DNA of 64,000 nucleotides. Origin: Candidatus Heimdallarchaeota archaeon (GTDB lineage Archaea; Asgardarchaeota; Heimdallarchaeia; JABLTI01). Both the position numbers and the translations under genes were made by a program. The notes under the pieces are model-generated. The model saw nothing but the letters and a program-made list of their open reading frames with translations, was not told where the DNA came from and ran no database searches. Of the stretch, positions 36,639-45,873 are shown piece after piece; positions within the stretch are counted from its first letter, which is position 1, and each line of letters begins with the position of its first letter. The stretch spans positions 1 to 64,000 of the forward strand of contig JAGXNT010000046.1 of NCBI GenBank assembly GCA_019894765.1, given 5' to 3'.

Positions 36639-37574
36639 CTATAGTGAACAACATGTTTCCATTTGTTTTATTGATAATCCGAGTTTATTTACTGCAAAAT
36701 CTAATGATTTCTTTTTAGGTACTGCTACTCGATTGATACCAGCTAATATTGCAGTTCGTTCATAATCGATTTGTCTTACCCTCATACAACCAAGTGCTTG
36801 TTCAAGATTTGGTTTCTTCAGTCGTGTATAAAGTATTAATTTTGACAAGTAATCATTATCAATAATCTTTGATTTCTCCATCACAGTTCCTTTTGTTGGA
36901 ATTAAGCTCAAAAAGACAATTAATGGTATGTCAAATTTCAAAGCAGTCTCAATTGCATCTAGATTCCCTTTTTCATCACCAAAATGGAGTCCAAGACATA
37001 TGTGAGGAACAACATGCAGTCCTGCTTTAATCATTGATGCGAAGGATTCTATGTAATCCTTTCCTTTTTTATTATTTTTAATTACCTTAGAAATTACCTC
37101 ATCATTAGTTATTAAATCAAAAGAGACAGCATCTACACCTGCCTCTGCTAATGCTTTTGCTTGGTTAAAATTCACTAAACCCGGATGAACATTGATTTTC
37201 AGATTGGTTGTAGATTTTATCTTGGAAATAGCTTCAAGGTAAGGATCCAATGGAATTATAGAATCCTCATTATATCCACCACTTAGTAGAAATCCACTTC
37301 CTTGTTTTTTTTCAAGATTTATAGCAAATTGTTCTAAATCTTCTGGTGAAGTTATGTGATGCATATTTTTTAGGTAGTGTTTATTGCAATGCAAGCAATT
37401 TAATACACAAGAAGATCCTGTTATACTAATTGATGGAAATCGATTGCTAGGATAATAACATTTTAGCGTTTGTCCAAAGTGCTTCTGACTTAAAGTCCTT
37501 CCTTTCTCTAATAATTGGGCTAACTCTTTATGTGAAGCATTCACGATTTCTGCAAACTTTATGCTGTCCTTCAT
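36639..37574 (-). CDS. Radical SAM protein related to biotin synthase (COG1856 type)
   Basis: A 311-residue radical SAM TIM-barrel. The cluster cysteines are in SSCVLNCLHCNKHYL (C-x3-C-x2-C), the SAM motif is LLSGGYNED, and later blocks such as INVHPGLVNF and VPHICLGLHFGDEKG match archaeal biotin-synthase homologues. I recall this group being linked to the archaeal two-protein lipoyl synthase (LipS1/LipS2); that would need confirmation. Start choice between ATG 37574 and TTG 37577 is open. It is convergent with the coiled-coil gene, 19 bp apart. Confidence 0.8.
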   Translation of the reverse strand: MKDSIKFAEIVNASHKELAQLLEKGRTLSQKHFGQTLKCYYPSNRFPSISITGSSCVLNCLHCNKHYLKNMHHITSPEDLEQFAINLEKKQGSGFLLSGGYNEDSIIPLDPYLEAISKIKSTTNLKINVHPGLVNFNQAKALAEAGVDAVSFDLITNDEVISKVIKNNKKGKDYIESFASMIKAGLHVVPHICLGLHFGDEKGNLDAIETALKFDIPLIVFLSLIPTKGTVMEKSKIIDNDYLSKLILYTRLKKPNLEQALGCMRVRQIDYERTAILAGINRVAVPKKKSLDFAVNKLGLSIKQMETCCSL

Positions 37575-37696
37575 CAAAACCTACCAAGAATTACCTCTAT
37601 TTTTACATACTGTATATTTACCAAGGTTTTTATTACATTTTGTTGAATTACTTTTGTAGTTGATTATTTGACTAAAAAACTAGGAGCAAATAACTC

Positions 37697-38404
37697 ATGG
37701 GTTACTTAAAAGGATTCTTCACATCTCTTGGTATTACTTATCCAAGTTTTCTTTTCATACATATTTATTTGAATAGCATGACAGTTACTCAGTTCTTTCA
37801 AGAAATGATAAATCTTCCCGCTTGGGAATATCTGTTAGAGGTTTGTGAAACTGCTATAATGGAGCCCATTAATGTGTTCTTCACATCTCCTAATGCGATT
37901 CGTATTGTCTTAACCTTTCTTCCATGGGTAGTTACAGCTTTTGTAGTTAGCTTTTTCTTTAGGAAGAAGCATGCAGCTCGTGGTGGTTTCGCCACAATAA
38001 TTATACTACTCCTAACCGCTGAGATAGTCTATGATATTGTATTCCAAGGTGGAACAATTGGTTTAGGCCTCTTCACTACTGGAGATAGTTGGCTTTATGG
38101 GTTCTTAGTGATCATTGGAATAACCACTCTTATTGGAATCTTATCTGGATTGATTAGTCCCTTCAAAAAGGATGGAATGCCTGCAAGACGCATAAGAGTA
38201 CCACAGATAGTCATTGAAGAAGAAGATACAGTACCCGAGCCTTACTATATGCCAACCGAGAGTCCTAGCAGAGATCAATACAGGGAAACACACCAATCAC
38301 AACCAACAAGAACTCAACAAACAACTTGTGAATTTTGTGGATCATATTTAGATTATGATACAGAATTCTGTAGTGTTTGTGGAAATAGAGTACGCAACGG
38401 TTGA
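37697..38404 (+). CDS. Membrane protein with C-terminal zinc ribbon
   Basis: A 235-residue protein. Hydrophobic segments occur near residues 5-25, 66-90, 96-118 and 130-155. A proline/acidic cytoplasmic linker (EEEDTVPEPYYMPTESPSRDQ) follows, and the protein ends in a zinc ribbon CEFCGSYLDYDTEFCSVCG with two CxxC pairs. Zinc-ribbon-tailed membrane proteins are frequent in archaea and mostly uncharacterised. It is convergent with the small Lrp-type domain gene. Confidence 0.7.
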   Translation: MGYLKGFFTSLGITYPSFLFIHIYLNSMTVTQFFQEMINLPAWEYLLEVCETAIMEPINVFFTSPNAIRIVLTFLPWVVTAFVVSFFFRKKHAARGGFATIIILLLTAEIVYDIVFQGGTIGLGLFTTGDSWLYGFLVIIGITTLIGILSGLISPFKKDGMPARRIRVPQIVIEEEDTVPEPYYMPTESPSRDQYRETHQSQPTRTQQTTCEFCGSYLDYDTEFCSVCGNRVRNG

Positions 38405-38425
38405 ATAAAAAACTAATAGCTACAT

Positions 38426-38659
38426 TCAATCTTCTCTAATTACCATAGTCATTGTACTAGAGATATTAGGAAATGACCTAATTTCTTCTGTTACCAGTTT
38501 CTCAAGAGCACTATTAGTATCAGCTTCAATTTTAAGGATAAGATCAAATAAACCCCAAACTAGTGAGATTTCTTCTAACCCTGGAATCTTAGTTAGCTCT
38601 TCAAATAAATCAAATTCTGTTCCGCCTTTTACATTGATTAATACATAGGCTTTAACCAT
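38426..38659 (-). CDS. Stand-alone Lrp/AsnC effector-binding domain
   Basis: A 77-residue protein equal to the ligand-binding (RAM/ACT-like) domain of Lrp/AsnC regulators without a helix-turn-helix: KAYVLINVKGGTEFDLFEELTKIPGLEEISLVWG, then DLILKIEADTN. Such domains assemble as dimers or octamers that bind amino acids and may modulate full-length Lrp proteins. It is a monocistronic minus-strand gene divergent from tsr3. Confidence 0.85.
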   Translation of the reverse strand: MVKAYVLINVKGGTEFDLFEELTKIPGLEEISLVWGLFDLILKIEADTNSALEKLVTEEIRSFPNISSTMTMVIRED

Positions 38660-38812
38660 TTTTTCACCAACTGGTTTACAGTTTTAAACATAATTTTCCA
38701 AAGACGTGGAGTAATTATTTAATTCCTAATAAAAATAGTTTAATCCAGATAATAAATTTTTATATTAAGACTAACATGTTTTGTTCTCAAAACCATCTTT
38801 GGTGATGAAAGA

Positions 38813-39412
38813 ATGAATCCAGATGCTCTAAAACCCTACAAAACAGAAAGCGGTATAAAATTACTAGTTTATTATGTTCGACAAGATGATCCTAAGAAAT
38901 GCACAGCCGTGCATTTACAGAAAATGGGCAAGGTAGAACTGGTTCAAAAAGTAGGACATCTCCCTAGAAATGCTGTTTTATTGAATCCTTTTGCATTGAA
39001 AGCTTTATCGATTGAGGATCTTCCGTTGATACAAACCAAGGGATTAGTTGGTCTTGATTGCTCCTGGATTTTTGCGAAAAAGGTTTTTGGAATCGAAGAT
39101 GGTATTGAGGTACAATTAAAAAACAAAGGAAGTTGGCGATTTACTGATAGGATTCTTCCTTATTTACTTGCAGCAAACCCTGTTAACTATGGCAAGCCTT
39201 GTCAGTTGAGTACCGCAGAAGCATTAGCTGCTGGACTCTATATTGTTGGATACAAAAGAGATGCTCGGTATTTATTGAATGGTTTTAAATGGGGCGAAGG
39301 CTTCTTTACTTTGAACTTTGAGTTGCTAGAGGCTTATGCTGATGCAAAAAGTAGTATCGAGGTAGTTGAAATACAAAATGACTATTTAGATACAATATAC
39401 AAAAATGAATAG
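38813..39412 (+). CDS. tsr3: rRNA aminocarboxypropyltransferase Tsr3
   Basis: Transfers the 3-amino-3-carboxypropyl group from SAM to the small-subunit rRNA at the site homologous to yeast 18S U1191. 199 residues. The family features seen are the DPKKCT motif near residue 26, NAVLLNPFA, GLVGLDCSW, and the highly conserved PYLLAANPVNYGKPCQLSTAEALAAGLYIVG. The GGTGATG site precedes the ATG. It is followed 76 bp later by the YchF-like GTPase gene on the same strand. Confidence 0.93.
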   Translation: MNPDALKPYKTESGIKLLVYYVRQDDPKKCTAVHLQKMGKVELVQKVGHLPRNAVLLNPFALKALSIEDLPLIQTKGLVGLDCSWIFAKKVFGIEDGIEVQLKNKGSWRFTDRILPYLLAANPVNYGKPCQLSTAEALAAGLYIVGYKRDARYLLNGFKWGEGFFTLNFELLEAYADAKSSIEVVEIQNDYLDTIYKNE

Positions 39413-39488
39413 TTAGCAATTAAATTAAATAGTGTGTGTATTTGAGTATTTATTAGAGAAAGAACCATTTCATAATTATAGGAGTTAA

Positions 39489-40703
39489 TTGAATTTGTTG
39501 ATAGGAATTGTTGGTAAACCTTCGAGTGGAAAAAGCACTTTTTTGAATGCTGCATGTTTAACTTCTTCAAAAGTAGGAGATTATCCTTTCACTACAATTG
39601 AACCTGTACCTGGAACAGGTTATGTTAGAATACCTTGTTCATGTAAGGAACTTGAAGTGGAATGTAATCCTCAAAATTCGATTTGTATAGAAGGAACAAG
39701 ATTAGTACCAATTAACTTACTTGATGTTGCAGGTTTAGTACCTGATGCTTGGAAAGGTCGAGGTCTTGGTAATAAGTTGTTAGATGATTTAAGACGTGCA
39801 GATGTATTAATACATGTAGTGGATTTTTCAGGTTCTTTAGATGCCGATGGAAATAATATTGAACGAGGATCCTACGATCCTGAGAAAGACATTGAATTTC
39901 TAGAGCAAGAAGTTGTGAAGTGGCTAGAACAATTACTACATAAAGATTGGACTCGTATTAGTCGAACTTCTGAAACTGAGAAAATTCCTATCGATAAACT
40001 GCTCGCTGAAAAGCTGGCGGGATTACAAATCAAACGATTACACATAAGACAAGCTCTTACAAAAACCGGTTTAAATATCGGAATACCGACTAGATGGTCT
40101 AAAGAAGAAGTCTATCAATTTTTAACAATACTTCGTTCAATTGCTAAACCAATGATTTTTGCAGCAAATAAGATCGACCTTGAAGGATCTGAGGATAATT
40201 TCATTCGTTTGAAGGATAAATATGAAAAGGATTTAGTTCCTTGTTCAGCACTTGCTGAATTCTTTTTAAGGAAATTCGCTGAAAAAGAAATCATCTCGTA
40301 TACTCCTGGTGATTCCGATTTTTCAATTACTAAACCTGACAAGCTGTCTGAGAAGGATAGAGAAACACTTGAAAAATTGCGTCTTAATATTCTTCAGAAA
40401 CATGGTTCAACAGGTGTTCAATCTCTCATCAATCGTGCTGTCTTTGAGATAATGGATGTTATTGCAATTTATCCTGTTGAAGATCAGCATAAGTATACTG
40501 ATCATAATGGCAATGTTTTACCAGATGTATATCTTGTTCCTAGAGGTACAACAACTAAGGAATTTGCAGGTTTGATTCATCAAGATTTAGCTAAATCATT
40601 TATCAATGCAATACTTGTGAAAACACAAAGAAGAGTTGGGGAAAACTACGAACTTGAAGATGGTGATATCGTTAAAATAAATGCTGCTGAAGGATTAAAG
40701 TAA
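39489..40703 (+). CDS. YchF/Obg-family GTPase (archaeal MJ1332 type) with TGS domain
   Basis: A 404-residue translation-associated GTPase. G1 is GKPSSGKSTFL near residues 9-19, G3 LLDVAGLVPDAWKGRGLG, G4 NKID (ANKIDLEG), with a helical insertion. The C-terminal 70 residues form a TGS domain (LVPRGTTTKEFAGLIHQDLAKSF, ending in NYELEDGDIVKINA). The start is TTG; three nearby TTG codons at 39489, 39495 and 39498 share the same GGAG site, so the exact start is uncertain by a few residues. The DUF2095-like gene follows closely. Confidence 0.9.
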   Translation: MNLLIGIVGKPSSGKSTFLNAACLTSSKVGDYPFTTIEPVPGTGYVRIPCSCKELEVECNPQNSICIEGTRLVPINLLDVAGLVPDAWKGRGLGNKLLDDLRRADVLIHVVDFSGSLDADGNNIERGSYDPEKDIEFLEQEVVKWLEQLLHKDWTRISRTSETEKIPIDKLLAEKLAGLQIKRLHIRQALTKTGLNIGIPTRWSKEEVYQFLTILRSIAKPMIFAANKIDLEGSEDNFIRLKDKYEKDLVPCSALAEFFLRKFAEKEIISYTPGDSDFSITKPDKLSEKDRETLEKLRLNILQKHGSTGVQSLINRAVFEIMDVIAIYPVEDQHKYTDHNGNVLPDVYLVPRGTTTKEFAGLIHQDLAKSFINAILVKTQRRVGENYELEDGDIVKINAAEGLK

Positions 40704-40722
40704 TCAAATGAGGAAAACTATA

Positions 40723-41100
40723 ATGAATAAAGACATCGATGACTATCCTTCCTTAAAAAAAGAAGTCGAAAAAAAGGAAAAAGTACTTCATCTAAAATAT
40801 GTTGATGAAGTGAAAGCAAGGCAAATTGAAGAGGGTTTAGAGAAAGAAACAGAATTCTCGGAAAAAATTGACTCTATGCTTGATCCCTTTAAATTCGCTG
40901 GTTATGAACCAAATGTAGTTGATTTTATTAGACGCTGTGATACTATTGATCAAGCGCTGGAAATTCTTGATTATCTTGAGAACATAGGTGACATAAGTAC
41001 AAAGGATGGGGAAAAACTAAGAAAACAATTAGAAACTGAAGGTTTGAGGAGCTTTGGTCCTAAAAAAGAGAAAGGGTTCTACTTTACTCATGAAGAATGA
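40723..41100 (+). CDS. DUF2095-like archaeal protein
   Basis: A small acidic/helical protein of 125 residues. It begins MNKDIDDYPSLKKEVEK and has a conserved core FAGYEPNVVDFIRRCDTIDQALEIL plus LRSFGPKKEKGFYF, which I recall from the archaeal DUF2095 family. The family has no known function. The ATG at 40723 has an AGGAAA site; an upstream ATG at 40708 is less likely. It follows the YchF-like gene by about 20 bp and so is probably in its operon, hinting at a translation-related role. Confidence 0.65.
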   Translation: MNKDIDDYPSLKKEVEKKEKVLHLKYVDEVKARQIEEGLEKETEFSEKIDSMLDPFKFAGYEPNVVDFIRRCDTIDQALEILDYLENIGDISTKDGEKLRKQLETEGLRSFGPKKEKGFYFTHEE

Positions 41101-41119
41101 TATTTCTAAAAACAATTGT

Positions 41120-42673
41120 TCATTTTAATTTAATAAATTCCCAAGGATATTTCTCATCAATAACTCGATTTTCCACAATTCCTTCAATACTCATACCATG
41201 TTCCTTGAGTGCTCTTCTCCAATCTCCTAATCCACCACCCAATTTTGCAGCTTGTTTTAATGGATCAGATATTTCCTTGCCACTAATCGATAGAATTGTT
41301 TGAATTCTTGACATTTTTGGATTCGATATTTCACAATCTACTTTTGGTATGTTTTTTATTTTACTTTTCAATAATTTACTTTTTGCTTGTAATTCTTTCA
41401 AAGAAAACAGAGATTTATCTTGATATCCTGTCCAAGGTTTTGGGACAAAAAATCCACAAGATATTCTCATTTTTCTTATTTCTCTTCCTGCTTTGGACAT
41501 TTTTTCTGCTAAGGTAGCTATTGCTTCTATATCTTCAGCAGATTCATCAGGTAATCCAAGTATGAAGTATGCTTTAACTCGAGAGAGTCCGCCATCAGAA
41601 GCTGTCTTAACAGCCTGGATAATTTCATCATCATTTACTCCTTTGCATATTTGTTTGCGGAGTTTATCAGTTCCAGCCTCTGGTGCAGTTGTAATTGTTC
41701 TTTGCTTGGCTTTTACTAGTAATTTGACTAGATTCTCCGTAATTTTATCTGCTCTAATTGAAGGTAAAGAAAATGTGAGTTTATCATTCAAGATATTTTG
41801 GCATAAGTCTTCTAAATCTTTGTAATCTGAAATCCCAGAACCAATGGGTGTTATTTTATTTACATCACACTCTTTGGTTCCCGCACGATACAAATTTGTA
41901 AGCTTCTCAAGTGATCGATCCCTCTTTGGTCGATTAATTCTACCTGTCAAGCAAAATGAGCATCCACGATTGCATCCTCTAACTACTTCTAGCATAAAGG
42001 ATTTACCAAAAACTCCATACCATGGGTCTTCTTCTTCAACTTGTGGTATTATTTGTTTTATTGGATAAAAGTAATCATCAATATTATCTTTTGGTGCATA
42101 AACTACCGTTTTATCCTCTTCAATTTCCGGAACCCACATCCAATCGAACTCATTCAATGTTTCCATGCGTTCTATGCGATTATTATTCCCAAGTAATCCT
42201 TCCACCATAAATTCTTCATTTACAGGTTCTAAATCACCAACCATGAATGCGTCAATAAATGGTGACATTGGAACAGGGTTCGATTGTACGCATGGACCAC
42301 CAGCAATAACAAGAGGGTGATTTTTGTCTCGCATATTGGATTCAAGTGGAATATTTGATCTCTCTAAAATATCAAGGACATTTGTATAATCATCTTCATA
42401 TTGTAATGTAAAAGCAATAATGTCCATTTCTCTTAAAGGTCGATCAGATTCAAGCGTATACGGTTCCACTGTTTTTTTAATAGGTAGAAATGTTCGCTCA
42501 CATGCTACTTCGTCATATGAATTCCAAAGACGATAAATTAACTGTAAACCAAGAGAAGCCATACCTGCTCTATAATTATTAGGATAACAAAAAGCGATTT
42601 TTAATTTCATTTGTGAAAGGTCTTTTTTGACTGCATTAATTTCTTCTATATGAGCTTCAACAAGTTTACTCAC
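41120..42673 (-). CDS. B12-binding-type radical SAM protein (COG1032)
   Basis: About 517 residues. The N-terminal half is a Rossmann-like cobalamin-binding-type domain (KIAFCYPNNYRAGMASLGLQLIYR, then LVIAGGPCVQSNPVP). The radical SAM core has CNRGCSFCLTGR (C-x3-C-x2-C) and TTAPEAGTDKLRKQICKG. The B12-coordinating DxHxxG motif is not seen, so cobalamin binding is uncertain. The GTG start at 42673 follows an AGGTTAGGG site just past the upstream stop. An ATG at 42718 would overlap the upstream gene by 31 bp. Last gene of the sugar-phosphate operon. Confidence 0.82.
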   Translation of the reverse strand: MSKLVEAHIEEINAVKKDLSQMKLKIAFCYPNNYRAGMASLGLQLIYRLWNSYDEVACERTFLPIKKTVEPYTLESDRPLREMDIIAFTLQYEDDYTNVLDILERSNIPLESNMRDKNHPLVIAGGPCVQSNPVPMSPFIDAFMVGDLEPVNEEFMVEGLLGNNNRIERMETLNEFDWMWVPEIEEDKTVVYAPKDNIDDYFYPIKQIIPQVEEEDPWYGVFGKSFMLEVVRGCNRGCSFCLTGRINRPKRDRSLEKLTNLYRAGTKECDVNKITPIGSGISDYKDLEDLCQNILNDKLTFSLPSIRADKITENLVKLLVKAKQRTITTAPEAGTDKLRKQICKGVNDDEIIQAVKTASDGGLSRVKAYFILGLPDESAEDIEAIATLAEKMSKAGREIRKMRISCGFFVPKPWTGYQDKSLFSLKELQAKSKLLKSKIKNIPKVDCEISNPKMSRIQTILSISGKEISDPLKQAAKLGGGLGDWRRALKEHGMSIEGIVENRVIDEKYPWEFIKLK

Positions 42674-42687
42674 AGTTTTCCCTAACC

Positions 42688-43938
42688 TTACTTCTTCTTT
42701 TTGGGTTCTACAATCCATTTTTGTGAGCTTGTTTCTTGAGTTATATGCACGAAAAGATTCGATTCTATATTCCTATTAACAATTACTCCTGTACCAATAG
42801 CTGAATTATTGCCAACAGTTACTCCAGGCATGAAAAAGACGTCAATAGCTGTTTTTACATAATCACCCATAATAACTCCTATTTTTCTTCTTCCAGTTGA
42901 AGTTACTTTCCCATCTACTTCAGCTTTGACTGCTTTGTCATCTAATCTTAGATTGCCGGTTATTGTACCTGCTCCAAAATTACAGTCTATACCTATGATG
43001 GAATCTCCGACATATGAAAGATGAGCAATATGTGTTCCATCAAAAACAATAGTGTTTTTTAACTCACAACCATTCCCAATTCTTACTTTATCGCCCAAAG
43101 AGACTCCTTTTCTGAGGAAACAATTAGGACCAATATCACAATTTTTACCTATTGCTAATGGTCCTTCCAAATAACTTCCAGCTCTGATTCTTGTTCCTTT
43201 ACCAATGGAAACTTTTCCGATGATTGTAGCTCCACTCTCAATGGTTCCATCTTTTCTCTCATCAATATAATTAATTAGAACTTGATTTGCATCTAGAAGA
43301 TTCCACAAATAGTTTATTCGCCAATATTCCATTTTTTCTTCTTCAAAAACCACTGTTTGTGTTAAACTTCTGGTTTGATTCCTTACTTCAGTAAAGATAT
43401 CATTAACACACTTCGCTTTAAGAGCACATGAATCTAAGAACTGCTTATCAAAATAACCTATACCAAGACAATTTTTCTTTTCTTCATCATTTTCAACTAA
43501 AGCAATTTTTCCTGTTCCTTCAGCTTTTCCCAGAAACTGATCCAAGAATGTCGTACTAAAAATAATGTTTCCATCTAACCAGATGGAATTCTTAGTTAGT
43601 AATCCTTTGTGTAAAATGTCTAGCAATTCTTTGGTTATACCATTGATAGGATCAAAATCAACGATTGTGAAAGGACCGATCTCATTAATTGGTGCACTAA
43701 CCTCTTGATAATCTCCGAGGGCCTTATACAATAATTTACGGTCGTTTTTATCAGCAAGTAATATTACTTTTTCAACTCCGTAGTTTTTGCCAATTTCATA
43801 AAACCATTCCACAATGGTTTTTCCTGCTACTTGAAATAATGCAGCAGGACGATTTTCAATCAAAGGAAACAATTGACTGTTCTTTTCTTGAGAAACAAAA
43901 ACTATCATTGAATGTTTATTTTTAGCCAAAGTAATCAA
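42688..43938 (-). CDS. GlmU-like sugar-1-P nucleotidyltransferase/acyltransferase with degraded nucleotidyl site
   Basis: A 416-residue two-domain protein. The C-terminal half is a left-handed beta-helix with hexapeptide repeats (IIGKVSIGKGTRIRAGSYLEGPLAIG, VTVGNNSAIGTGVIVN), as in the acetyltransferase half of archaeal GlmU. The N-terminal half aligns with nucleotidyltransferases, but the signature G-x-G-T-R loop and following Lys are missing: it reads SQEKNSQLFPLIENRPAALFQVAGKTIVEW where PLTENRPKPLLPVAGKP is usual. The N domain may therefore be inactive. The TTG start has an AAAGG site. It lies 8 bp after the phosphohexomutase gene. Confidence 0.8.
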   Translation of the reverse strand: MITLAKNKHSMIVFVSQEKNSQLFPLIENRPAALFQVAGKTIVEWFYEIGKNYGVEKVILLADKNDRKLLYKALGDYQEVSAPINEIGPFTIVDFDPINGITKELLDILHKGLLTKNSIWLDGNIIFSTTFLDQFLGKAEGTGKIALVENDEEKKNCLGIGYFDKQFLDSCALKAKCVNDIFTEVRNQTRSLTQTVVFEEEKMEYWRINYLWNLLDANQVLINYIDERKDGTIESGATIIGKVSIGKGTRIRAGSYLEGPLAIGKNCDIGPNCFLRKGVSLGDKVRIGNGCELKNTIVFDGTHIAHLSYVGDSIIGIDCNFGAGTITGNLRLDDKAVKAEVDGKVTSTGRRKIGVIMGDYVKTAIDVFFMPGVTVGNNSAIGTGVIVNRNIESNLFVHITQETSSQKWIVEPKKKK

Positions 43939-43946
43939 GCCAACCT

Positions 43947-45338
43947 TTATTTCTGAGCTTTATTGATCTCATGTTCTACAAGTTTGGAATAATTTTCTAA
44001 TCTTTCTACTGATTCTTTCTTAGTCATTGCTTGTGAAGTAACTCGGAAGTAGGGTTCTGTTCCGCTTGGACGAATAAGCACCCAGCTATCATCTTCAAAG
44101 TTAAGTCGTAATCCATCCATTTTAAGGATGTCCTTGAAATCATCTTCTGCAGATAATTTCTTATCAAGTGCTTTTAGAACCACTTGTTTCAGTTCATTTT
44201 CACAACTTATTTTCTTTCTATTAACTGGGAAATCTACAACTGAATCTACTAACTCGTAGAGAGGTCCTCTTTCCACTACCCATTCTAGAATTTTTAAACC
44301 AGTAAGAGGCCCATCAGGACATAAATGGTATTTAGGATGTATCCATGCACCACAAGGTTCGCCACCAAAGATTGCTTTTTCTTCAGCGACCATGTTTCCT
44401 ATTGCTACGTCTCCTACTTTAGTTCGCTTCACTCTCCCACCCGCTTCAACAACTAATTTATCTATTAGCATAGATGCATCAACGTGAGTAATAACAAGTC
44501 CTTTGCTAGAATTTTGCTCAACAATATATTTTGCATAAAGTGCAATCAATACATCTTGAGGTACATATCTACCTTTTTCATCAACAGCAACGCATCTATC
44601 TGCATCTCCATCATATGCTAAACCTATTGTTTTATTCTCATTTTTTTCTGCTTGTTTTTTCACTGTAGCAATGAGTTGTGTAAGATTCTTTGCTTCTGGT
44701 TCTGAAGGTCTTGCCGAGAAAATTGGATCAAACATTCCATTTATTGAAACTAAATTGATTCCTAATTCTTTGTAGCTATTGTATACAACCTCACATCCTG
44801 CTCCTCCACCAGGATCAGCAATAACCGATTTGAAAACACTAAAGTCTATATTAGAAACTGCATCGAGTAACATATTGTTATATAATTCTGAACCTAAGAC
44901 TTCGTTGTCGGTACCAAATTTTTCCCAGGATAGAATAGGCAAATCATTTTTAGCAAATGCTTCTTCAATTTTAGACTCATCATTTGGCGATAAACCCATG
45001 CTTGTTTTATCAAAAACTTTTATTCCATTGTATTCTGCTGGATTATGTGAAGCTGTTAACATAACTCCTGCACAAGCATTTGTTTTATGAGTGTGATATG
45101 CTAATGCTGGTGTCGGCATGATTCCTTTTCGTTCTATATTGCTACCACCAGATATAAGACCTGAACATATGGCATGCTCTAACATTGGACCACTAGATCG
45201 GGGATCTCGAGCAACAATCACATCAGATCCTGCATTGTTACAAATAGCTTTACTGATTGCTAATCCTACTTTAACGACAAAATTCGGTGGAAGATCAGAG
45301 ACTTTTCGTCGAATACCTGATGTGCTGAAGAGCTTCAT
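43947..45338 (-). CDS. glmM: Phosphoglucosamine/phosphohexose mutase (GlmM/ManB family)
   Basis: Interconverts hexose 6- and 1-phosphates, most likely glucosamine phosphates given the linked GlmU-like gene. 463 residues. The phosphoserine loop is MLTASHNPAEYNGIKVF (Ser near residue 99), the metal loop AYDGDADRCVAV, sugar binding GGEPCGAWIHP, and phosphate binding LIRPSGTEPYFRV. It is the first gene of an operon with the GlmU-like and radical SAM genes and opens with ATG next to a weakly purine-rich leader. Confidence 0.9.
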   Translation of the reverse strand: MKLFSTSGIRRKVSDLPPNFVVKVGLAISKAICNNAGSDVIVARDPRSSGPMLEHAICSGLISGGSNIERKGIMPTPALAYHTHKTNACAGVMLTASHNPAEYNGIKVFDKTSMGLSPNDESKIEEAFAKNDLPILSWEKFGTDNEVLGSELYNNMLLDAVSNIDFSVFKSVIADPGGGAGCEVVYNSYKELGINLVSINGMFDPIFSARPSEPEAKNLTQLIATVKKQAEKNENKTIGLAYDGDADRCVAVDEKGRYVPQDVLIALYAKYIVEQNSSKGLVITHVDASMLIDKLVVEAGGRVKRTKVGDVAIGNMVAEEKAIFGGEPCGAWIHPKYHLCPDGPLTGLKILEWVVERGPLYELVDSVVDFPVNRKKISCENELKQVVLKALDKKLSAEDDFKDILKMDGLRLNFEDDSWVLIRPSGTEPYFRVTSQAMTKKESVERLENYSKLVEHEINKAQK

Positions 45339-45443
45339 AATGTATCAATCCTAAATTATTGAATGAATAGTTCTATAGATGAAATCACAAGAAACAAGCA
45401 ATTCAAAAATTTATCTAAGAAGATAATATTAGGCTAAAAAGAA

Positions 45444-45483
45444 GATAAAAAAAGAGGGGGTTTCCTCGCATTTTCATGCGAGG
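45444..45483 (-). terminator. Hairpin plus C5-TCTTTTTTT terminator of the winged-helix gene
   Basis: On the minus strand, downstream of the winged-helix stop, the perfect stem CCTCGCA/TGCGAGG (45464-45483, 6-nt loop) is followed by AAA and CCCCCTCTTTTTTT. The 14-nt C/T tract is identical to the one after the pilin-like gene at 5613-5630. Confidence 0.65.
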
Positions 45484-45537
45484 CAAATTATTAACCATCT
45501 TGAATCGTGAACAAAGTTATCAAGGTTGATCGAAATT

Positions 45538-45777
45538 TTAACCTGTTTCGACGAAGTATTTTGATGAACGCATATCAAGAAGGTAAGGTGCCTTTTTAAC
45601 GAGGCCCTCTTTCGTTAAACGTTTTAATGCATATCTAACAGTTCTAGGTGCGAGATCGCACTTTTGAATTAAATCCTTTGAAGTCAAAGGTCCTTGCTCA
45701 GATAAGAGTGTGTAAATCGCTCTTGCTGAAGGGGGTAATTGTTCTGCGACAGTCAGCATATTAATAGTCATCTCCAA
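45538..45777 (-). CDS. Small winged-helix transcriptional regulator
   Basis: A 79-residue single-domain DNA-binding protein of the MarR/TrmB-like winged-helix kind: ARAIYTLLSEQGPLTSKDLIQKCDLAPRTV, RYALKRLTKEGLVKKAPYL, with helix-turn-helix at residues 32-52 and a short wing. Two in-frame ATG codons (45777 and 45771) are possible. A TATA box (45797-45806) and a GGAG site lie upstream. Its promoter has two tandem copies of a 20-bp element also found once upstream of the pilin-like gene, so it may be autoregulated; this is inference. Confidence 0.85.
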   Translation of the reverse strand: MEMTINMLTVAEQLPPSARAIYTLLSEQGPLTSKDLIQKCDLAPRTVRYALKRLTKEGLVKKAPYLLDMRSSKYFVETG

Positions 45778-45796
45778 GAAGAAAGAGCATTGATTG

Positions 45797-45806
45797 TTAT
45801 ATATAA
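45797..45806 (-). promoter_or_regulatory. TATA box of the winged-helix gene
   Basis: TTATATATAA lies about 25 bp upstream of the two candidate ATG codons, implying a very short or absent leader. Confidence 0.55.
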
Positions 45807-45832
45807 GACCTCTGAGTAATTCTTACCTAGCA

Positions 45833-45873
45833 TCTAGTAAAGTACTTCCGTGTTCTAGTAAATTCGTCCGCGT
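45833..45873 (-). repeat. Tandem 21/20-bp direct repeats in the winged-helix promoter
   Basis: Plus-strand reading: a first copy TCTAGTAAAGTACTTCCGTG-T (45833-45853) is joined directly to a second, TCTAGTAAATTCGTCCGCGT (45854-45873). The second matches the single element at 6987-7006 in 19 of 20 positions. The 21-bp period is two helical turns, as expected for side-by-side protein binding. The repeats start about 27 bp upstream of the TATA box. Confidence 0.55.

Noticed and set aside
41296..42210. Several plus-strand frames of 60-110 codons
   Set aside because: All are antisense to the radical SAM gene and have a skewed, repetitive residue make-up.
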